Assembly (NCBI GenBank): GCA_017640615.1
Contig: JAEPQK010000006.1
Span: 62,001 to 126,000, forward strand
Length of the DNA stretch: 64,000 nucleotides
Direction of reading: 5' to 3'
Origin: Rhizobiaceae bacterium
Lineage (GTDB): Bacteria > Pseudomonadota > Alphaproteobacteria > Rhizobiales > Rhizobiaceae
Positions 18,528 to 28,620 of this stretch are shown in pieces. Both the position numbers and the translations under genes were made by a program. The notes under the pieces were generated by a model. The model saw only the letters and a list, made by a program, of their open reading frames with translations. It ran no database searches and was not told the origin of the DNA. Every line of letters begins with the position of its first letter. Position 1 is the stretch's first letter.

Positions 18528-19550
18528 TTAGCCGAAACGCTTGCGCGCCAGCTCAGCGCCTGCGCCCAGAGCCTTCAGCTTGCCCTCCGCGACCGCTCGC
18601 GAGAGCGGGGCCAACCCACAATTGGTGCAGGGTTGAATTCGTTCGGCATCGGCATGGCTGAGTGCGGTTTCGATGACGGCGGCGACTTCTTCCGGGGTCT
18701 CGACTGTCGTGTTCGCAACGTCGATGGAACCAATCAACAGCTCTTTGTCGGGCAGCAATTCGATTAGCGAAATCGGCACATGCGAATTAGCGCATTCGAG
18801 CGACACTTGTTCGATCTTCGATGCGTTGATGGCCGGGAATATCTGCTCATATTGCCGCCACTCCCCGCCCAGCGTCTTCTTCCACTCAATATTGGCTTCG
18901 ATGCCGTAGCCGTAGCAAATGTGTACGGCGGTGCGGCATTTCAGACCACGCGCCGCGCGCTCCAGCGCGGCGATGCCCCATTCCTGAACATCGTCCATGA
19001 ACACATTGAATGCGGGCTCGTCGAACTGAATGACGTCGCAGCCTGCGGCTTCGAGTTCGAGCGCTTCTTCATTGAGGATTTCGGCGAACGCCATCGCCAT
19101 GTCGGCGCGGCGGCCATAATGGCCGTCGGCGAGCGTGTCGCAGATCGTCATCGGCCCCGGCAGGGTGAATTTCAGACTGCGGGTCGCATATTCGCGGCAG
19201 AAGGCCGCCTCGTCGCGATGCACTGGGCGGCTGCGTTTCGGAGGCGCTGTGACAGTCGGCACATCCACGACATAACGGTTGTTGCGGATACCCATCTTGG
19301 TTTTCAGGTTCCAGTCGATGCCTTCGACCGTTTCCAGAAAGCCATGGACGAAGTGGGTGCGGAACTGCTCGCCGTCGGAAACAGTTGCTATGCCGGCACC
19401 TTCCTGCAGCTTGATCCAGATAAGCGCGGCATCGCGCTTCGCCTGATCGAGCGCCGCGCCTTCCAGCATCCATTTCGGCCAGAGCTTTTCAGTCTCCGCC
19501 AGCCAAGCAGGCTTGGGCAGGCTGCCGGCGATGGTTGGCGGAAACAGCAT
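18528..19550 (-). CDS. Core-MetE cobalamin-independent methionine synthase family protein
   Basis: 340 aa. It matches only the C-terminal zinc/catalytic barrel of MetE and lacks the N-terminal folate-binding half. All four zinc ligands are in place: His210 and Cys212 (VHICYGYG), Glu252 (SLECANS) and Cys311 (PCTNCGLAPLSR). Short MetE homologues include folate-independent methionine synthases that take the methyl group from a donor other than methyl-THF; others act on other thiols. No DUF1852 (MesX) partner is visible in the window. It lies 13 bp after clpP on the same strand. The donor is unknown. Confidence 0.87.
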   Translation of the reverse strand: MLFPPTIAGSLPKPAWLAETEKLWPKWMLEGAALDQAKRDAALIWIKLQEGAGIATVSDGEQFRTHFVHGFLETVEGIDWNLKTKMGIRNNRYVVDVPTVTAPPKRSRPVHRDEAAFCREYATRSLKFTLPGPMTICDTLADGHYGRRADMAMAFAEILNEEALELEAAGCDVIQFDEPAFNVFMDDVQEWGIAALERAARGLKCRTAVHICYGYGIEANIEWKKTLGGEWRQYEQIFPAINASKIEQVSLECANSHVPISLIELLPDKELLIGSIDVANTTVETPEEVAAVIETALSHADAERIQPCTNCGLAPLSRAVAEGKLKALGAGAELARKRFG

Positions 19551-19563
19551 GAACTTTTCTCGC

Positions 19564-20157
19564 CTATTTCAGCTCGTCGGCTGAGCTGATGACAGAACCC
19601 AGTAGACCGTAGTCCAGCGCCTCTTCGGTGGTCAGCCAGAAATCGCGGCCGATATCCTTGGCGATCTTTTCCGGCGTCTGGCCGGTGGCTTTCGCGAAGA
19701 GCTGGACGAAGCGCTCGCGCATGCGCAGCAGCTGATCGGCCTGAATCTGGATGTCGGAGGCAGAGCCGCCGACACCGCCGCGCGGCTCGTGTAGCAGGAA
19801 GCGCGTATTGGGCAGACAATAGCGGTTTTCGCGCTGGGCGCCGACGAAGATGAGCGCGCCTGCGCTTGCCACCCATCCGGAGCCAATCGTGCGGACGGTT
19901 GGACGAATGAAGCCGATAATGTCATGCACCATGTCGCCGGATTCCACGTGGCCGCCAGGCGAAGAAATGAAGAGGTTGATCGGGTCGTCACTCTCTTCCG
20001 CCAGCGCCAGAAGTTGTGTCACTGTGCGCAGTGCCAGCTTGTCGTTGATCTCGCCGGTTATGATGACCGTGCGGCTTTTGAAAAAAGCCTGTTCGATCTG
20101 GCTGGGCAGGCCTTGCCGGTCACCCTTGTCTGGCTCTGCGAGCGTGCTCGGAAACAT
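19564..20157 (-). CDS. ATP-dependent Clp protease proteolytic subunit, divergent paralogue
   Basis: 197-aa ClpP-fold serine peptidase. The triad is complete: Ser98 (IGSGWVASAGAL), His123 (FLLHEPRGG) and Asp172 (DIGRDFWLTTEEALDYG), with the spacing of E. coli ClpP. The motifs differ from housekeeping ClpP (GQAASMG, MIHQP), so it is probably a secondary rhizobial ClpP that may form mixed or specialised barrels. No Clp ATPase gene lies nearby. GAAAGGAT precedes the ATG. Between adhI (24 bp upstream) and the core-MetE gene. Confidence 0.92.
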   Translation of the reverse strand: MFPSTLAEPDKGDRQGLPSQIEQAFFKSRTVIITGEINDKLALRTVTQLLALAEESDDPINLFISSPGGHVESGDMVHDIIGFIRPTVRTIGSGWVASAGALIFVGAQRENRYCLPNTRFLLHEPRGGVGGSASDIQIQADQLLRMRERFVQLFAKATGQTPEKIAKDIGRDFWLTTEEALDYGLLGSVISSADELK

Positions 20158-20181
20158 CGGTTATCCTTTCAGGACGGTTTG

Positions 20182-21309
20182 TCAGTAGACCACAACGCTG
20201 CGGATCGACTCGCCCGCATGCATCAGGTCAAAGCCCTTGTTGATCTCGTCGAGCGACAATGTGTGCGTGATCATCGGATCGATGTCGATCTTGCCGTCCA
20301 TATACCAGTCGACGATTTTCGGGACGTCCGTGCGGCCGCGCGCGCCGCCGAAGGCGGTTCCTTTCCACACCCGTCCCGTGACCAGTTGGAAGGGGCGGGT
20401 GGCGATTTCCTGACCCGCGCCGGCAACGCCGATGATGATCGATTCACCCCAGCCGCGATGCGCGCTTTCCAGCGCGTCCCGCATCACCTTCACATTGCCC
20501 GTACAGTCGAAGGTGTAATCCGCGCCGCCGATTTGGTCAGCGCCGCGTTTGGTCATGTCGACAAGGTGGGGCACAAGATCGCCGCCGATTTCCTTTGGAT
20601 TGACAAAGTGAGTCATTCCAAAGCGTTCGCCCCATTCCTTCTTGGAGTTGTTGATGTCGACGCCGATGATCATGTCAGCGCCGGCTAGCCTGAGCCCCTG
20701 AATGACGTTGAGACCAATGCCGCCGAGGCCGAAGACGATAGCGGTGGCGCCCGGTGTCACTTTCGCGGTGTTGAGAACCGCACCGACGCCCGTGGTAACG
20801 CCGCAGCCGATGTAGCAAATCTTGTCGAAGGGTGCGTCAGGATTGACCTTGGCGACCGCGATTTCCGGCAAAACCGTGTGATTGGCGAAGGTCGAGCAGC
20901 CCATATAGTGGAAGAGCTTGTCTTTGCCGATTGAGAAGCGGCTGGTGCCGTCGGGCATCAGACCCTGGCCCTGAGTTGCACGGATCGCGGTGCAGAGATT
21001 CGTCTTGCGCGATAGGCAGGATGGGCAGGTACGGCATTCGGGCGTGTAAAGCGGAATGACGTGGTCGCCCTTCTTCACGCTGGTGATGCCGGGGCCGACG
21101 TCGACCACCACGCCGGCTCCTTCATGGCCCAGAATGGCGGGAAAAATGCCTTCCGGGTCCGCGCCCGAGAGGGTGAATTCGTCGGTGTGGCAAATGCCCG
21201 TCGCCTTGATCTCGACCAGAACCTCGCCCTCGCGCGGACCTTCTAGATCGACTTCCATGATTTCCAGCGGCTTGCCCGCTGCAACTGCGACGGCGGCACG
21301 TGTCTTCAT
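20182..21309 (-). CDS. S-(hydroxymethyl)glutathione dehydrogenase (class III alcohol dehydrogenase)
   Basis: Zinc- and NAD-dependent oxidation of the formaldehyde-glutathione adduct; it also acts as nitrosoglutathione reductase. About 375 aa from ATG 21309 with GGAGG upstream; the longer frame adds 28 unlikely residues. Catalytic zinc: [14 protein letters not shown] and [10 protein letters not shown]. Structural zinc: [16 protein letters not shown]. Rossmann motif: [13 protein letters not shown]. The specific class III marks [17 protein letters not shown] are present. It would detoxify formaldehyde from sarcosine, dimethylglycine or P450-dependent demethylation encoded in this window. Confidence 0.96.
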   Translation of the reverse strand: MKTRAAVAVAAGKPLEIMEVDLEGPREGEVLVEIKATGICHTDEFTLSGADPEGIFPAILGHEGAGVVVDVGPGITSVKKGDHVIPLYTPECRTCPSCLSRKTNLCTAIRATQGQGLMPDGTSRFSIGKDKLFHYMGCSTFANHTVLPEIAVAKVNPDAPFDKICYIGCGVTTGVGAVLNTAKVTPGATAIVFGLGGIGLNVIQGLRLAGADMIIGVDINNSKKEWGERFGMTHFVNPKEIGGDLVPHLVDMTKRGADQIGGADYTFDCTGNVKVMRDALESAHRGWGESIIIGVAGAGQEIATRPFQLVTGRVWKGTAFGGARGRTDVPKIVDWYMDGKIDIDPMITHTLSLDEINKGFDLMHAGESIRSVVVY

Positions 21310-21434
21310 AACCTGATTTCCTCCCCGAATGGCTGCGCGCACGGTTTCAGCTTTCGCGGGCGCGATCAAGCCATATGGGCACCGGAATGGCACAGCTCAG
21401 TGACGGCTTGCGCAGCCGCTATGTAAATATGCGC

Positions 21435-21463
21435 CTTGACGCTTCTAACGCGGTCCATAAAAC
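21435..21463 (+). promoter_or_regulatory. Possible promoter of the acyl-CoA carboxylase gene
   Basis: CTTGAC at 21435-21440 fits the rhizobial -35 box. Seventeen bases further on is TAAAAC, an imperfect -10. The pair lies about 30 bp before the AGGAGG site of the carboxylase alpha gene. Judged by eye only. Confidence 0.3.
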
Positions 21464-21491
21464 GAATACGCCTCAGGAGGGGGGCGGCTGC

Positions 21492-23504
21492 ATGTTCAAG
21501 AAAATTCTGATCGCCAATCGTGGTGAAATCGCCTGCCGGGTCATCAAGACCGCTAAACGCATGGGGATCGCCACCATCGCCGTCTATTCAGACGCCGACG
21601 CCAATGCGCTGCATGTGGAGATGGCGGACGAGGCGGTTCATATCGGGCCCGCTCCGGCTAGCGAGAGCTATCTGCTTGGCGATCGCATAATCGCTGCCTG
21701 CAAAGAGACCGGAGCAGAAGCGGTTCATCCGGGCTACGGCTTTCTTTCCGAACGCGCCTCCTTCTGCACCGCACTGGAAAAGGAAGGCATCGTCTTCATC
21801 GGTCCAAAGCCCAAGGCCATCGAGGCCATGGGCGACAAGATCGAGTCCAAGAAGTTCGCCAACGAGGCCAAGGTAAACACCGTGCCGGGCCATATCGGCC
21901 TGATCGAGGACGCCGACGAGGCACGCAAGATAGCCGGCGAGATCGGCTATCCGGTGATGATCAAGGCGTCGGCCGGCGGTGGCGGCAAAGGAATGCGCAT
22001 CGCCTGGAGCGAGAAGGAGGTCCGTGACGGCTTCGACCGCGCGCGGTCCGAGGCGAAGAGCTCGTTCGGCGACGACCGCGTGTTCATCGAGAAGTTCGTG
22101 GTGGAGCCGCGGCACATCGAAATCCAGGTGCTGGCCGACGCGCATGGCAACGCCATCTATCTCGGCGAACGCGAATGTTCGATCCAGCGGCGAAACCAGA
22201 AGGTTGTGGAAGAAGCGCCTTCGCCCTTCCTTGACGAGAAGACCCGCAAGGCAATGGGCGAACAATCGGTGGCGCTCGCAAAGGCGGTCGACTACCAGAG
22301 CGCTGGCACTGTCGAGTTCATCGTCGACAAGGACCGCAATTTCTATTTTCTGGAAATGAACACGCGCCTGCAGGTCGAACATCCGGTGACCGAGCTGATC
22401 ACCGGCGTCGATCTTGTCGAGCAGATGATCCGCGTAGCGGCGGGCGAGAAGCTCAAGATCAAGCAGAGCGATGTCGAGCTGAATGGCTGGGCGGTCGAGA
22501 GCCGACTTTACGCCGAAGACCCGTATCGCAACTTCCTGCCCTCTATCGGGAGGCTGACACATTACCGGCCGCCACAGGAGGGCGTACGCGATGGTGTGAC
22601 CGTCCGTAACGACACGGGCGTTTTCGAAGGGTCGGAAATCTCAATGTTCTACGACCCGATGATCGCCAAGCTGTGCACCCATGCGCCGACGCGCATCGAG
22701 GCGATCGATGCGATGTCGGAGGCGCTGGACGGCTTCGTGGTCGATGGCATCGGCCACAATCTGCCATTTCTGTCCGCGCTGATGCAGCATCCGCGCTGGC
22801 GCAAGGGCGATCTCTCCACCGGCTTCATTGCAGAGGAATATCCTGACGGGTTTCAGCCCGCCGTACCGAATGACAAGGAAAAGGCCGTGCTTGCCGCGGT
22901 GGCGACGACAGCTGAGCTTCAGCGTCGGGACCGCCTGGATAGGCTCGGCGGGCGCCTTGCGCCACATAGCGGCTTGATGAAACGGGATTGGGTGGCCCGG
23001 ATCGACGGCGACTATCTCGACGTTTCGGTGGCCGAGTGCTCGGCGGGGGGCGCGACCGAGTGCACGCTCACTGTCGATGGCGGCGATGCGCAACAGGTGC
23101 GTTCGGACTGGCGTCCTGGCGAAATCATCTGGCAGGGCAGCGTCGGCGATACAGACGTGACGGCGCAGATGCGGCCGATCCTGAACGGCATGCGCATTTC
23201 CTGGCGCGGGCTCTCGGTCGATACGCGGGTGATGCTTCCCAAGATGGCGGAGCTTGAAAAGCTGATGCCGGTGAAGCTGCCGCCAGATACCTCGAAAATG
23301 TTGCTTTGCCCGATGCCGGGGCTCGTCGTTTCCATCGCGGTCGCCGAAGGGCAGGAAGTGAAGACCGGCGAGACGCTTGCCGTAGTAGAAGCTATGAAGA
23401 TGGAAAATGTGCTGCGCGCAGAACGCGATCTCGTGGTTTCCAAGATCAACGCCGAGCCGGGCGATAGCCTGGCCGTCGACGCCGTGATCATGGAATTTGA
23501 GTGA
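21492..23504 (+). CDS. pccA: Biotin-dependent acyl-CoA carboxylase alpha subunit (PccA-like)
   Basis: About 670 aa from ATG 21492, after AGGAGG at 21475-21480. Biotin carboxylase domain first: FKKILIANRGEIACRVIKTAKRMG, the ATP-grasp loop SAGGGGKGMRIAW, and FLEMNTRLQVEHPVTE. A BT-type linker region follows, then the biotinyl domain with Lys636 in VEAMKMENVL. This matches propionyl-CoA carboxylase alpha of alphaproteobacteria; acetyl- or methylcrotonyl-CoA carboxylases are the alternatives. The carboxyltransferase subunit is not in the window, although pccA and pccB are often near each other. Confidence 0.92.
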   Translation: MFKKILIANRGEIACRVIKTAKRMGIATIAVYSDADANALHVEMADEAVHIGPAPASESYLLGDRIIAACKETGAEAVHPGYGFLSERASFCTALEKEGIVFIGPKPKAIEAMGDKIESKKFANEAKVNTVPGHIGLIEDADEARKIAGEIGYPVMIKASAGGGGKGMRIAWSEKEVRDGFDRARSEAKSSFGDDRVFIEKFVVEPRHIEIQVLADAHGNAIYLGERECSIQRRNQKVVEEAPSPFLDEKTRKAMGEQSVALAKAVDYQSAGTVEFIVDKDRNFYFLEMNTRLQVEHPVTELITGVDLVEQMIRVAAGEKLKIKQSDVELNGWAVESRLYAEDPYRNFLPSIGRLTHYRPPQEGVRDGVTVRNDTGVFEGSEISMFYDPMIAKLCTHAPTRIEAIDAMSEALDGFVVDGIGHNLPFLSALMQHPRWRKGDLSTGFIAEEYPDGFQPAVPNDKEKAVLAAVATTAELQRRDRLDRLGGRLAPHSGLMKRDWVARIDGDYLDVSVAECSAGGATECTLTVDGGDAQQVRSDWRPGEIIWQGSVGDTDVTAQMRPILNGMRISWRGLSVDTRVMLPKMAELEKLMPVKLPPDTSKMLLCPMPGLVVSIAVAEGQEVKTGETLAVVEAMKMENVLRAERDLVVSKINAEPGDSLAVDAVIMEFE

Positions 23505-23607
23505 CCGGGGATAACTCGGCTGCCGGCCGCCGGACGGGTAGACCGTCGCCGCAGTTTGAAAAAGAATAGCTCCGATTCCGGCTCGCGGTGGGCCGTGGTA
23601 GGGCGTC

Positions 23608-26600
23608 TTGGCAAAACCAGATCCAATCAGGGAAGCGGCGAAAGCGGCCGCCAATGGCGAAAAGCCGGCAAGCGGGCCTGCGCGCGCATTCGTGCATCTG
23701 CGCGTACATTCCGCCTATTCGCTGCTTGAGGGTGCGTTGCCGATCCCCAAGATCGTCAAGCACGCCGTCGACGCGCAAGCGCCGGCGATTGCCGTAACCG
23801 ACACCAACAATCTCTTCGGCGCGCTTGAATTTGCGCAGAAGGCATCTGGATCTGGTGTTCAGCCGATTGTCGGCTGCCAGCTCGACGTGCGGTTTGGAGA
23901 TGCGGCCGAGGTCGAGCCCGGCAATCGACGCCGTAGCGACACCAACACGGCCCCGCTGATTCTGCTCGCTGCCACCGAGGCGGGTTATGCCAACCTCGTG
24001 CGGCTGGTCAGCCGGGCATATCTCGACAACCCGCCCGATGCCGGCGTGTTCGTGCCCGCTACCTGGATCGGCGACCATGCCGAAGGTTTGGTCTGCCTGA
24101 GCGGCGGGCCTCGCGGGCCAATTGGCTCGGCCATTGCTGCGGGCCATCAGGCGCAGGCGGAAGAGCGGCTGCTTAACCTCAAACAGCTTTTCGGCAACCG
24201 GCTCTATGTCGAGCTTGAGCGCGTGCAAGGCTACGACCGGCGCGTAGAAGCGGCGACCATCGAGCTTGCCTACAAGCATGAGCTGCCGCTCGTTGCGACA
24301 AACGAATCCTTCTTCGCGGCCGCTGACGATTACGAAGCCCATGACGCGCTGATGGCGATCGCGCATGGTTCGGTCATTGCCGAGGACAACCGGCCGCGCG
24401 TTACGTCCGACAATCATCTCAAATCGCAGCGCGAGATGGCGGTGCTGTTCGCCGATCTACCCGAGGCGATCGACAACACGATCGAGATCGCGAAGCGCTG
24501 TTCCTATTATCCGCAGAACCGCGACCCTATCCTGCCGCGCTTTGCGGCGGATGAGGGCGGTGACGCCGAGACCGCGTTGCAGGCGGAATCCAACGAGCTG
24601 AAGCGCCAGGCGCGCGAGGGTCTGGAGAAGCGCTTTGCGGCGCAAGGCATGGCCGTGGGCTTCAGCGAGGCCGACTATACCGAGCGTCTGGAATTTGAGC
24701 TGGGCGTTATCGAACGGATGAAATATCCGGGCTACTTTCTGATCGTTGCAGACTTCATCAAATGGGCCAAGGCGCGTGACATTCCGGTCGGCCCGGGGCG
24801 CGGCTCGGGCGCGGGTTCGCTCGTTGCCTATGCGCTTACGATAACGGATGTCGATCCGCTGCGTTTCTCGCTGCTGTTCGAGCGCTTCCTCAACCCCGAC
24901 CGTGTGTCGATGCCCGACTTCGACATCGACTTCTGTCAGGAGCGGCGCGAGGAAGTGATCCGCTACGTGCAGGAGAAGTACGGGCGTGATCAGGTGGCGC
25001 AGATCATCACCTTCGGCACGCTGCAGGCGCGCGCCGTGCTGCGCGATGTCGGTCGCGTGCTGCAGATGCCCTATAGTCAGGTCGACCGGCTGACGAAGAT
25101 GGTGCCGGCGAACCCGGCCAACCCGGTCAAGCTCAAGGACGCCATCGCCAACGAGCCGCGTTTCGCCGAGGAGGTTGAGCGCGAGCCTGCCGTGCAGTCG
25201 CTGCTCGATATCGCGCAGAAACTGGAAGGCCTTTACCGCCACGCATCGACGCATGCGGCGGGTATCGTGATTGGCGACCGGCCGCTTTCCGAACTCGTGC
25301 CGATGTATCGCGATCCGCGATCCGACATGCCAGTGACGCAGTTCAACATGAAGAAGGTCGAGGATGCCGGCCTCGTCAAGTTCGACTTTCTCGGCCTGAA
25401 GACGCTGACCGTGCTGGAGCGCGCGGTGAAACTGGTAGCCCAGCGCGGGATCGAGATCGACCTGACGCAAATCCCCTATGACGACCAGCAGACCTACGAG
25501 ATGCTGTCGCGCGGCGAGGTCGTCGGCGTGTTTCAGGTTGAAAGCGCCGGAATGCGCAAGGCGCTGATCGGCATGAAGCCGGACCGCATTGAGGACATCA
25601 TCGCTCTGGTGGCGCTCTATCGGCCGGGTCCGATGGAGAACATCCCGACCTACAACGCGCGCAAGAATGGCGAGGAAGAAACCGGTTCGATCCATCCCAA
25701 GATTGACCACCTGGTGGCTGAGACGCAGGGCGTCATCGTCTACCAGGAGCAGGTTATGCAGATCGCGCAGGAGCTTTCGGGCTACTCGCTCGGAGAAGCA
25801 GACCTGCTGCGGCGCGCCATGGGCAAAAAGATCCGCGCGGAGATGGACAAGCAACGCACCCGCTTCGTCGATGGCGCTGTGGAACGCGGGCTTGCCAAGC
25901 AGCAGGCGGATTTCATCTTCGATCTGTTGGCCAAGTTTGCCGACTACGGCTTCAACAAATCCCACGCCGCCGCCTACGCGATTGTCTCTTACCAAACCGC
26001 CTATATGAAGGCGCACTACCCGGTCGAATTCCTGGCCGCGTCGATGAATTACGACATGGCGAATACCGACAAGCTGTCGGAGTTTCGCCAGGATGCGCGG
26101 CGGCTCGATATCGAGGTGGTCGCGCCTTCCGTGGAAACCAGTTTCCGCGATTTCGAAGTGGGCGAAAACCGCATCTTCTATTCGCTGGCGGCGATTAAGG
26201 GCGTGGGTGACGCCGCTGTCGACCACATTGTGGCCGTGCGCAAGGAAAAGGCCTTCGAAAGCCTGGAGGATTTCTGCGGTCGGGTCGATCCGCGCATCGT
26301 TGGCAAGCGGGTTCTGGAAAGCCTGATCGCCGCCGGAGCGCTCGACTGTTTCGGCCATGACCGGGCCGCGATGTGGGCCGGCATCGAGCGCATGATGGGG
26401 CTCGCCAGCCGCGCACGCGATGATGCCGAGATGGGGCAGGGCGACATATTCGGCCAGGCTGGCGGCATGAAGGATGTGTTGCGGCTGCCGGCTGCCGAGC
26501 CCTGGCTGCCGGCTGAGCGTCTTCACAAGGAGTTCCAGACGGTCGGATTCTACCTCTCCGCGCACCCGCTGGATGAATACCGGCAGGTGCTGGAAAAGAT

Positions 26601-27135
26601 GCGGGTGCAGAACTGGGGCGAGTTCCAGCTTGCGGTGAAAAAGGGCGCCACCGCCGGGCGTCTCGCCGGCACGATTTCCTCCAAGCAGGAGCGTCGAACG
26701 CGCACCGGCAACAAGATGTGCGTGATGCAGTTGTCGGACGCCAGCGGCCAGTATGAGGCGGTGCTGTTTTCAGAATTGCTGGCGCAATATCGCGACCTGA
26801 TCGAAGCCGGCCAGTCGGTGGTAATCACCGTTGCGGCGGAAGATCGACCGGAGGGCGTGAATTTGCGCGTGCAGACCATGCACTCACTGGAAGACCAGGC
26901 CAGTCAGATGCAGCGCGCAATGCGCATCTATGTGCGCGATCCAGGACCGGTGGAGGCGCTGACGCGCCAACTCGGGCAGAAAGGCGACGGGCAGGTGAGC
27001 CTTGTCGTTATCAGGCCCGACAATGCAGGGGAGGTCGAAGTGCAGCTTCCCGACCGCTACAAGATCGACAACAAGATTGCGTCCGCCTTCAAGGCGATCA
27101 AGGGTGTGGTGGACGTGGAGTTAGTCGACGCCTAG
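23608..27135 (+). CDS. dnaE: DNA polymerase III alpha subunit
   Basis: Replicative polymerase of the DnaE1 type, 1175 aa. The PHP domain opens with FVHLRVHSAYSLLEGALPIPK. The palm includes PVGPGRGSGAGSLVAYAL and the catalytic aspartates of MPDFDIDFCQERREEVI. The fingers region has DFLGLKTLTVLERAV and KKIRAEMDKQR. The C-terminal half carries an OB fold (GRLAGTISSKQERRTRTGNKMCVMQLSDASGQYEAVLF). The start is TTG at 23608, without a strong ribosome site; no better in-frame start was found before the PHP domain. Its stop interlocks with the selO stop. Confidence 0.96.
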   Translation: MAKPDPIREAAKAAANGEKPASGPARAFVHLRVHSAYSLLEGALPIPKIVKHAVDAQAPAIAVTDTNNLFGALEFAQKASGSGVQPIVGCQLDVRFGDAAEVEPGNRRRSDTNTAPLILLAATEAGYANLVRLVSRAYLDNPPDAGVFVPATWIGDHAEGLVCLSGGPRGPIGSAIAAGHQAQAEERLLNLKQLFGNRLYVELERVQGYDRRVEAATIELAYKHELPLVATNESFFAAADDYEAHDALMAIAHGSVIAEDNRPRVTSDNHLKSQREMAVLFADLPEAIDNTIEIAKRCSYYPQNRDPILPRFAADEGGDAETALQAESNELKRQAREGLEKRFAAQGMAVGFSEADYTERLEFELGVIERMKYPGYFLIVADFIKWAKARDIPVGPGRGSGAGSLVAYALTITDVDPLRFSLLFERFLNPDRVSMPDFDIDFCQERREEVIRYVQEKYGRDQVAQIITFGTLQARAVLRDVGRVLQMPYSQVDRLTKMVPANPANPVKLKDAIANEPRFAEEVEREPAVQSLLDIAQKLEGLYRHASTHAAGIVIGDRPLSELVPMYRDPRSDMPVTQFNMKKVEDAGLVKFDFLGLKTLTVLERAVKLVAQRGIEIDLTQIPYDDQQTYEMLSRGEVVGVFQVESAGMRKALIGMKPDRIEDIIALVALYRPGPMENIPTYNARKNGEEETGSIHPKIDHLVAETQGVIVYQEQVMQIAQELSGYSLGEADLLRRAMGKKIRAEMDKQRTRFVDGAVERGLAKQQADFIFDLLAKFADYGFNKSHAAAYAIVSYQTAYMKAHYPVEFLAASMNYDMANTDKLSEFRQDARRLDIEVVAPSVETSFRDFEVGENRIFYSLAAIKGVGDAAVDHIVAVRKEKAFESLEDFCGRVDPRIVGKRVLESLIAAGALDCFGHDRAAMWAGIERMMGLASRARDDAEMGQGDIFGQAGGMKDVLRLPAAEPWLPAERLHKEFQTVGFYLSAHPLDEYRQVLEKMRVQNWGEFQLAVKKGATAGRLAGTISSKQERRTRTGNKMCVMQLSDASGQYEAVLFSELLAQYRDLIEAGQSVVITVAAEDRPEGVNLRVQTMHSLEDQASQMQRAMRIYVRDPGPVEALTRQLGQKGDGQVSLVVIRPDNAGEVEVQLPDRYKIDNKIASAFKAIKGVVDVELVDA

Positions 27136-28559
27136 CGGCTCGAAACTGCATAGGCATCGCGCACCTCGCCAATTGCCTCGAGCTTGGCCGTGAAGGCCGA
27201 CCAGTCGTCGTTCTCGGCGATCGGTTTCCAGATCGCTTCCACCTCGTCGATCAGCATGGTGCAGGGCTCCGCGCGTTGGAAATGTGGATGCCCGGCGACA
27301 TCAGGCGTGCGTGGTTCGTAGCCAGAAAGCAGCGCGGCCACGGGTTTGAACGCGGTGCTTTCATATGTCCTGGCTTCCGGGCTAGCGGCGGCTCGTTTGG
27401 TATCCGCGCCACGCCAGTCGAAGAAGAAGCGCTCGAACGGCATGCCGCTTTCGGCGAGAAACTGCCAGGCCGCACCCGCGAGGTTCTGGTCGGTTTCCGC
27501 ATCCGCTGATTTCAGGCCGAGTCGGTCGAGCATTGCTGCGTTGAAGGCGTCGCGGAACCTCAGTGCGAAATTCTGCAGCGCCGCTTCGAGCTCCTTCTGG
27601 GCTGCGAATGGCAACAGGCATTCCGCAAGGCGCGTCATGTTCCACAAAAGCACGTCCGGCTGGCGACCGAATGCATAGAGGCGCGTCTGGTCGAAATAGG
27701 CGGCGGTGAAGGACGGATCGAGCGTTGGTGTAAAGCGCCAGGGGCCGTAGTCGAAGCTTTCGCCGGTGATGTTGATATTGTCCGTATTCAGAACGCCGTG
27801 CACAAAACCGGCCAGCATCCATCGTGCGCCGGTTTCGGCAACGCGGCGGCCCACCGCCTCAAGAAAAGCGACTGCGCGTTCGTTGGTGGCATCGCGATAC
27901 GCCTCAGGCAGGTAGTTTGCGATCGAGTAGTCCATCAGCTTCAAGATGTTCTCGTGCTCTTCGAGGTAGAGCAGACGCTGGAAGCTGCCGATCCTGATAT
28001 GAGAATGGCTGAGGCGCACAAGCACCGACGACCGCGTGGGCGAGGGCTCGTCGCCGCGCCACAGCTCTTCGCCGGTCTCGATCAGACTGAAGGATTTCGA
28101 CGTGTTGACGCCGAGCGCTTCAAGCATCTCGGTGGCCAGCACTTCTCGCACACCGCCTTTGAGGGTGAGCCGCCCGTCGCCATCGCGTGAATAGGGCGTC
28201 TGGCCGCTGCCTTTGGTACCGAAATCGAGCAGCCGACCGTCCTCAAGGTCGTAGCACTGCGCAAATAGAAAGCCGCGGCCGTCGCCGAGCTGCGGGTTGT
28301 AAACCTGGAACTGGTGGCCGTGATATCTGAGCGCCAGCGGTGCTTCGAGACTACCTTCAAGTGGCGCGAAACTCCCGAAATGATCGTTCCAATCGCTTTC
28401 CGATAGTCCGCCGAGCCCGACGCGGACAGCCCAGCGGTCGTTGCGATAACGCAGTCGCAGCTGCGGAAAATCGGCAGCCGCTACCTCGTCGAAAAAGGCC
28501 GGGCCAAGCTGCTGATGCTGTTTGGCTGGTTTGAAGTCGGCAGTGTCCGATAATGGCAC
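27132..28559 (-). CDS. selO: Protein adenylyltransferase SelO (YdiU)
   Basis: Pseudokinase-fold enzyme of the SelO family, which AMPylates protein Ser/Thr/Tyr residues in redox control. About 475 aa from GTG 28559 with AAGGA upstream; the frame is open for 21 more codons. Conserved stretches are ALRYHGHQFQVYNPQLGDGRG, LDFGTKGSGQTPYSRDGDGRLTLKGGVREVL, VLVRLSHSHIRIGSFQ and GFVHGVLNTDNINITGESFDYGPW (the NTDN metal-site region). There is no C-terminal selenocysteine or Cys motif; it ends YAVSSR. Convergent with dnaE; both stop codons sit within CTAG at 27132-27135. Confidence 0.95.
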   Translation of the reverse strand: MPLSDTADFKPAKQHQQLGPAFFDEVAAADFPQLRLRYRNDRWAVRVGLGGLSESDWNDHFGSFAPLEGSLEAPLALRYHGHQFQVYNPQLGDGRGFLFAQCYDLEDGRLLDFGTKGSGQTPYSRDGDGRLTLKGGVREVLATEMLEALGVNTSKSFSLIETGEELWRGDEPSPTRSSVLVRLSHSHIRIGSFQRLLYLEEHENILKLMDYSIANYLPEAYRDATNERAVAFLEAVGRRVAETGARWMLAGFVHGVLNTDNINITGESFDYGPWRFTPTLDPSFTAAYFDQTRLYAFGRQPDVLLWNMTRLAECLLPFAAQKELEAALQNFALRFRDAFNAAMLDRLGLKSADAETDQNLAGAAWQFLAESGMPFERFFFDWRGADTKRAAASPEARTYESTAFKPVAALLSGYEPRTPDVAGHPHFQRAEPCTMLIDEVEAIWKPIAENDDWSAFTAKLEAIGEVRDAYAVSSR

Positions 28560-28620
28560 GTTTTCAATTCCTTCGTATTTGCAAAGACTTGCCGTGCGGC
28601 GAAATCTCACAAAAGGAGTC

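Noticed and set aside
24457..26565. 702-aa minus-strand open frame
   Set aside because: Antisense shadow of dnaE, His- and Arg-rich composition typical of high-GC antisense frames.
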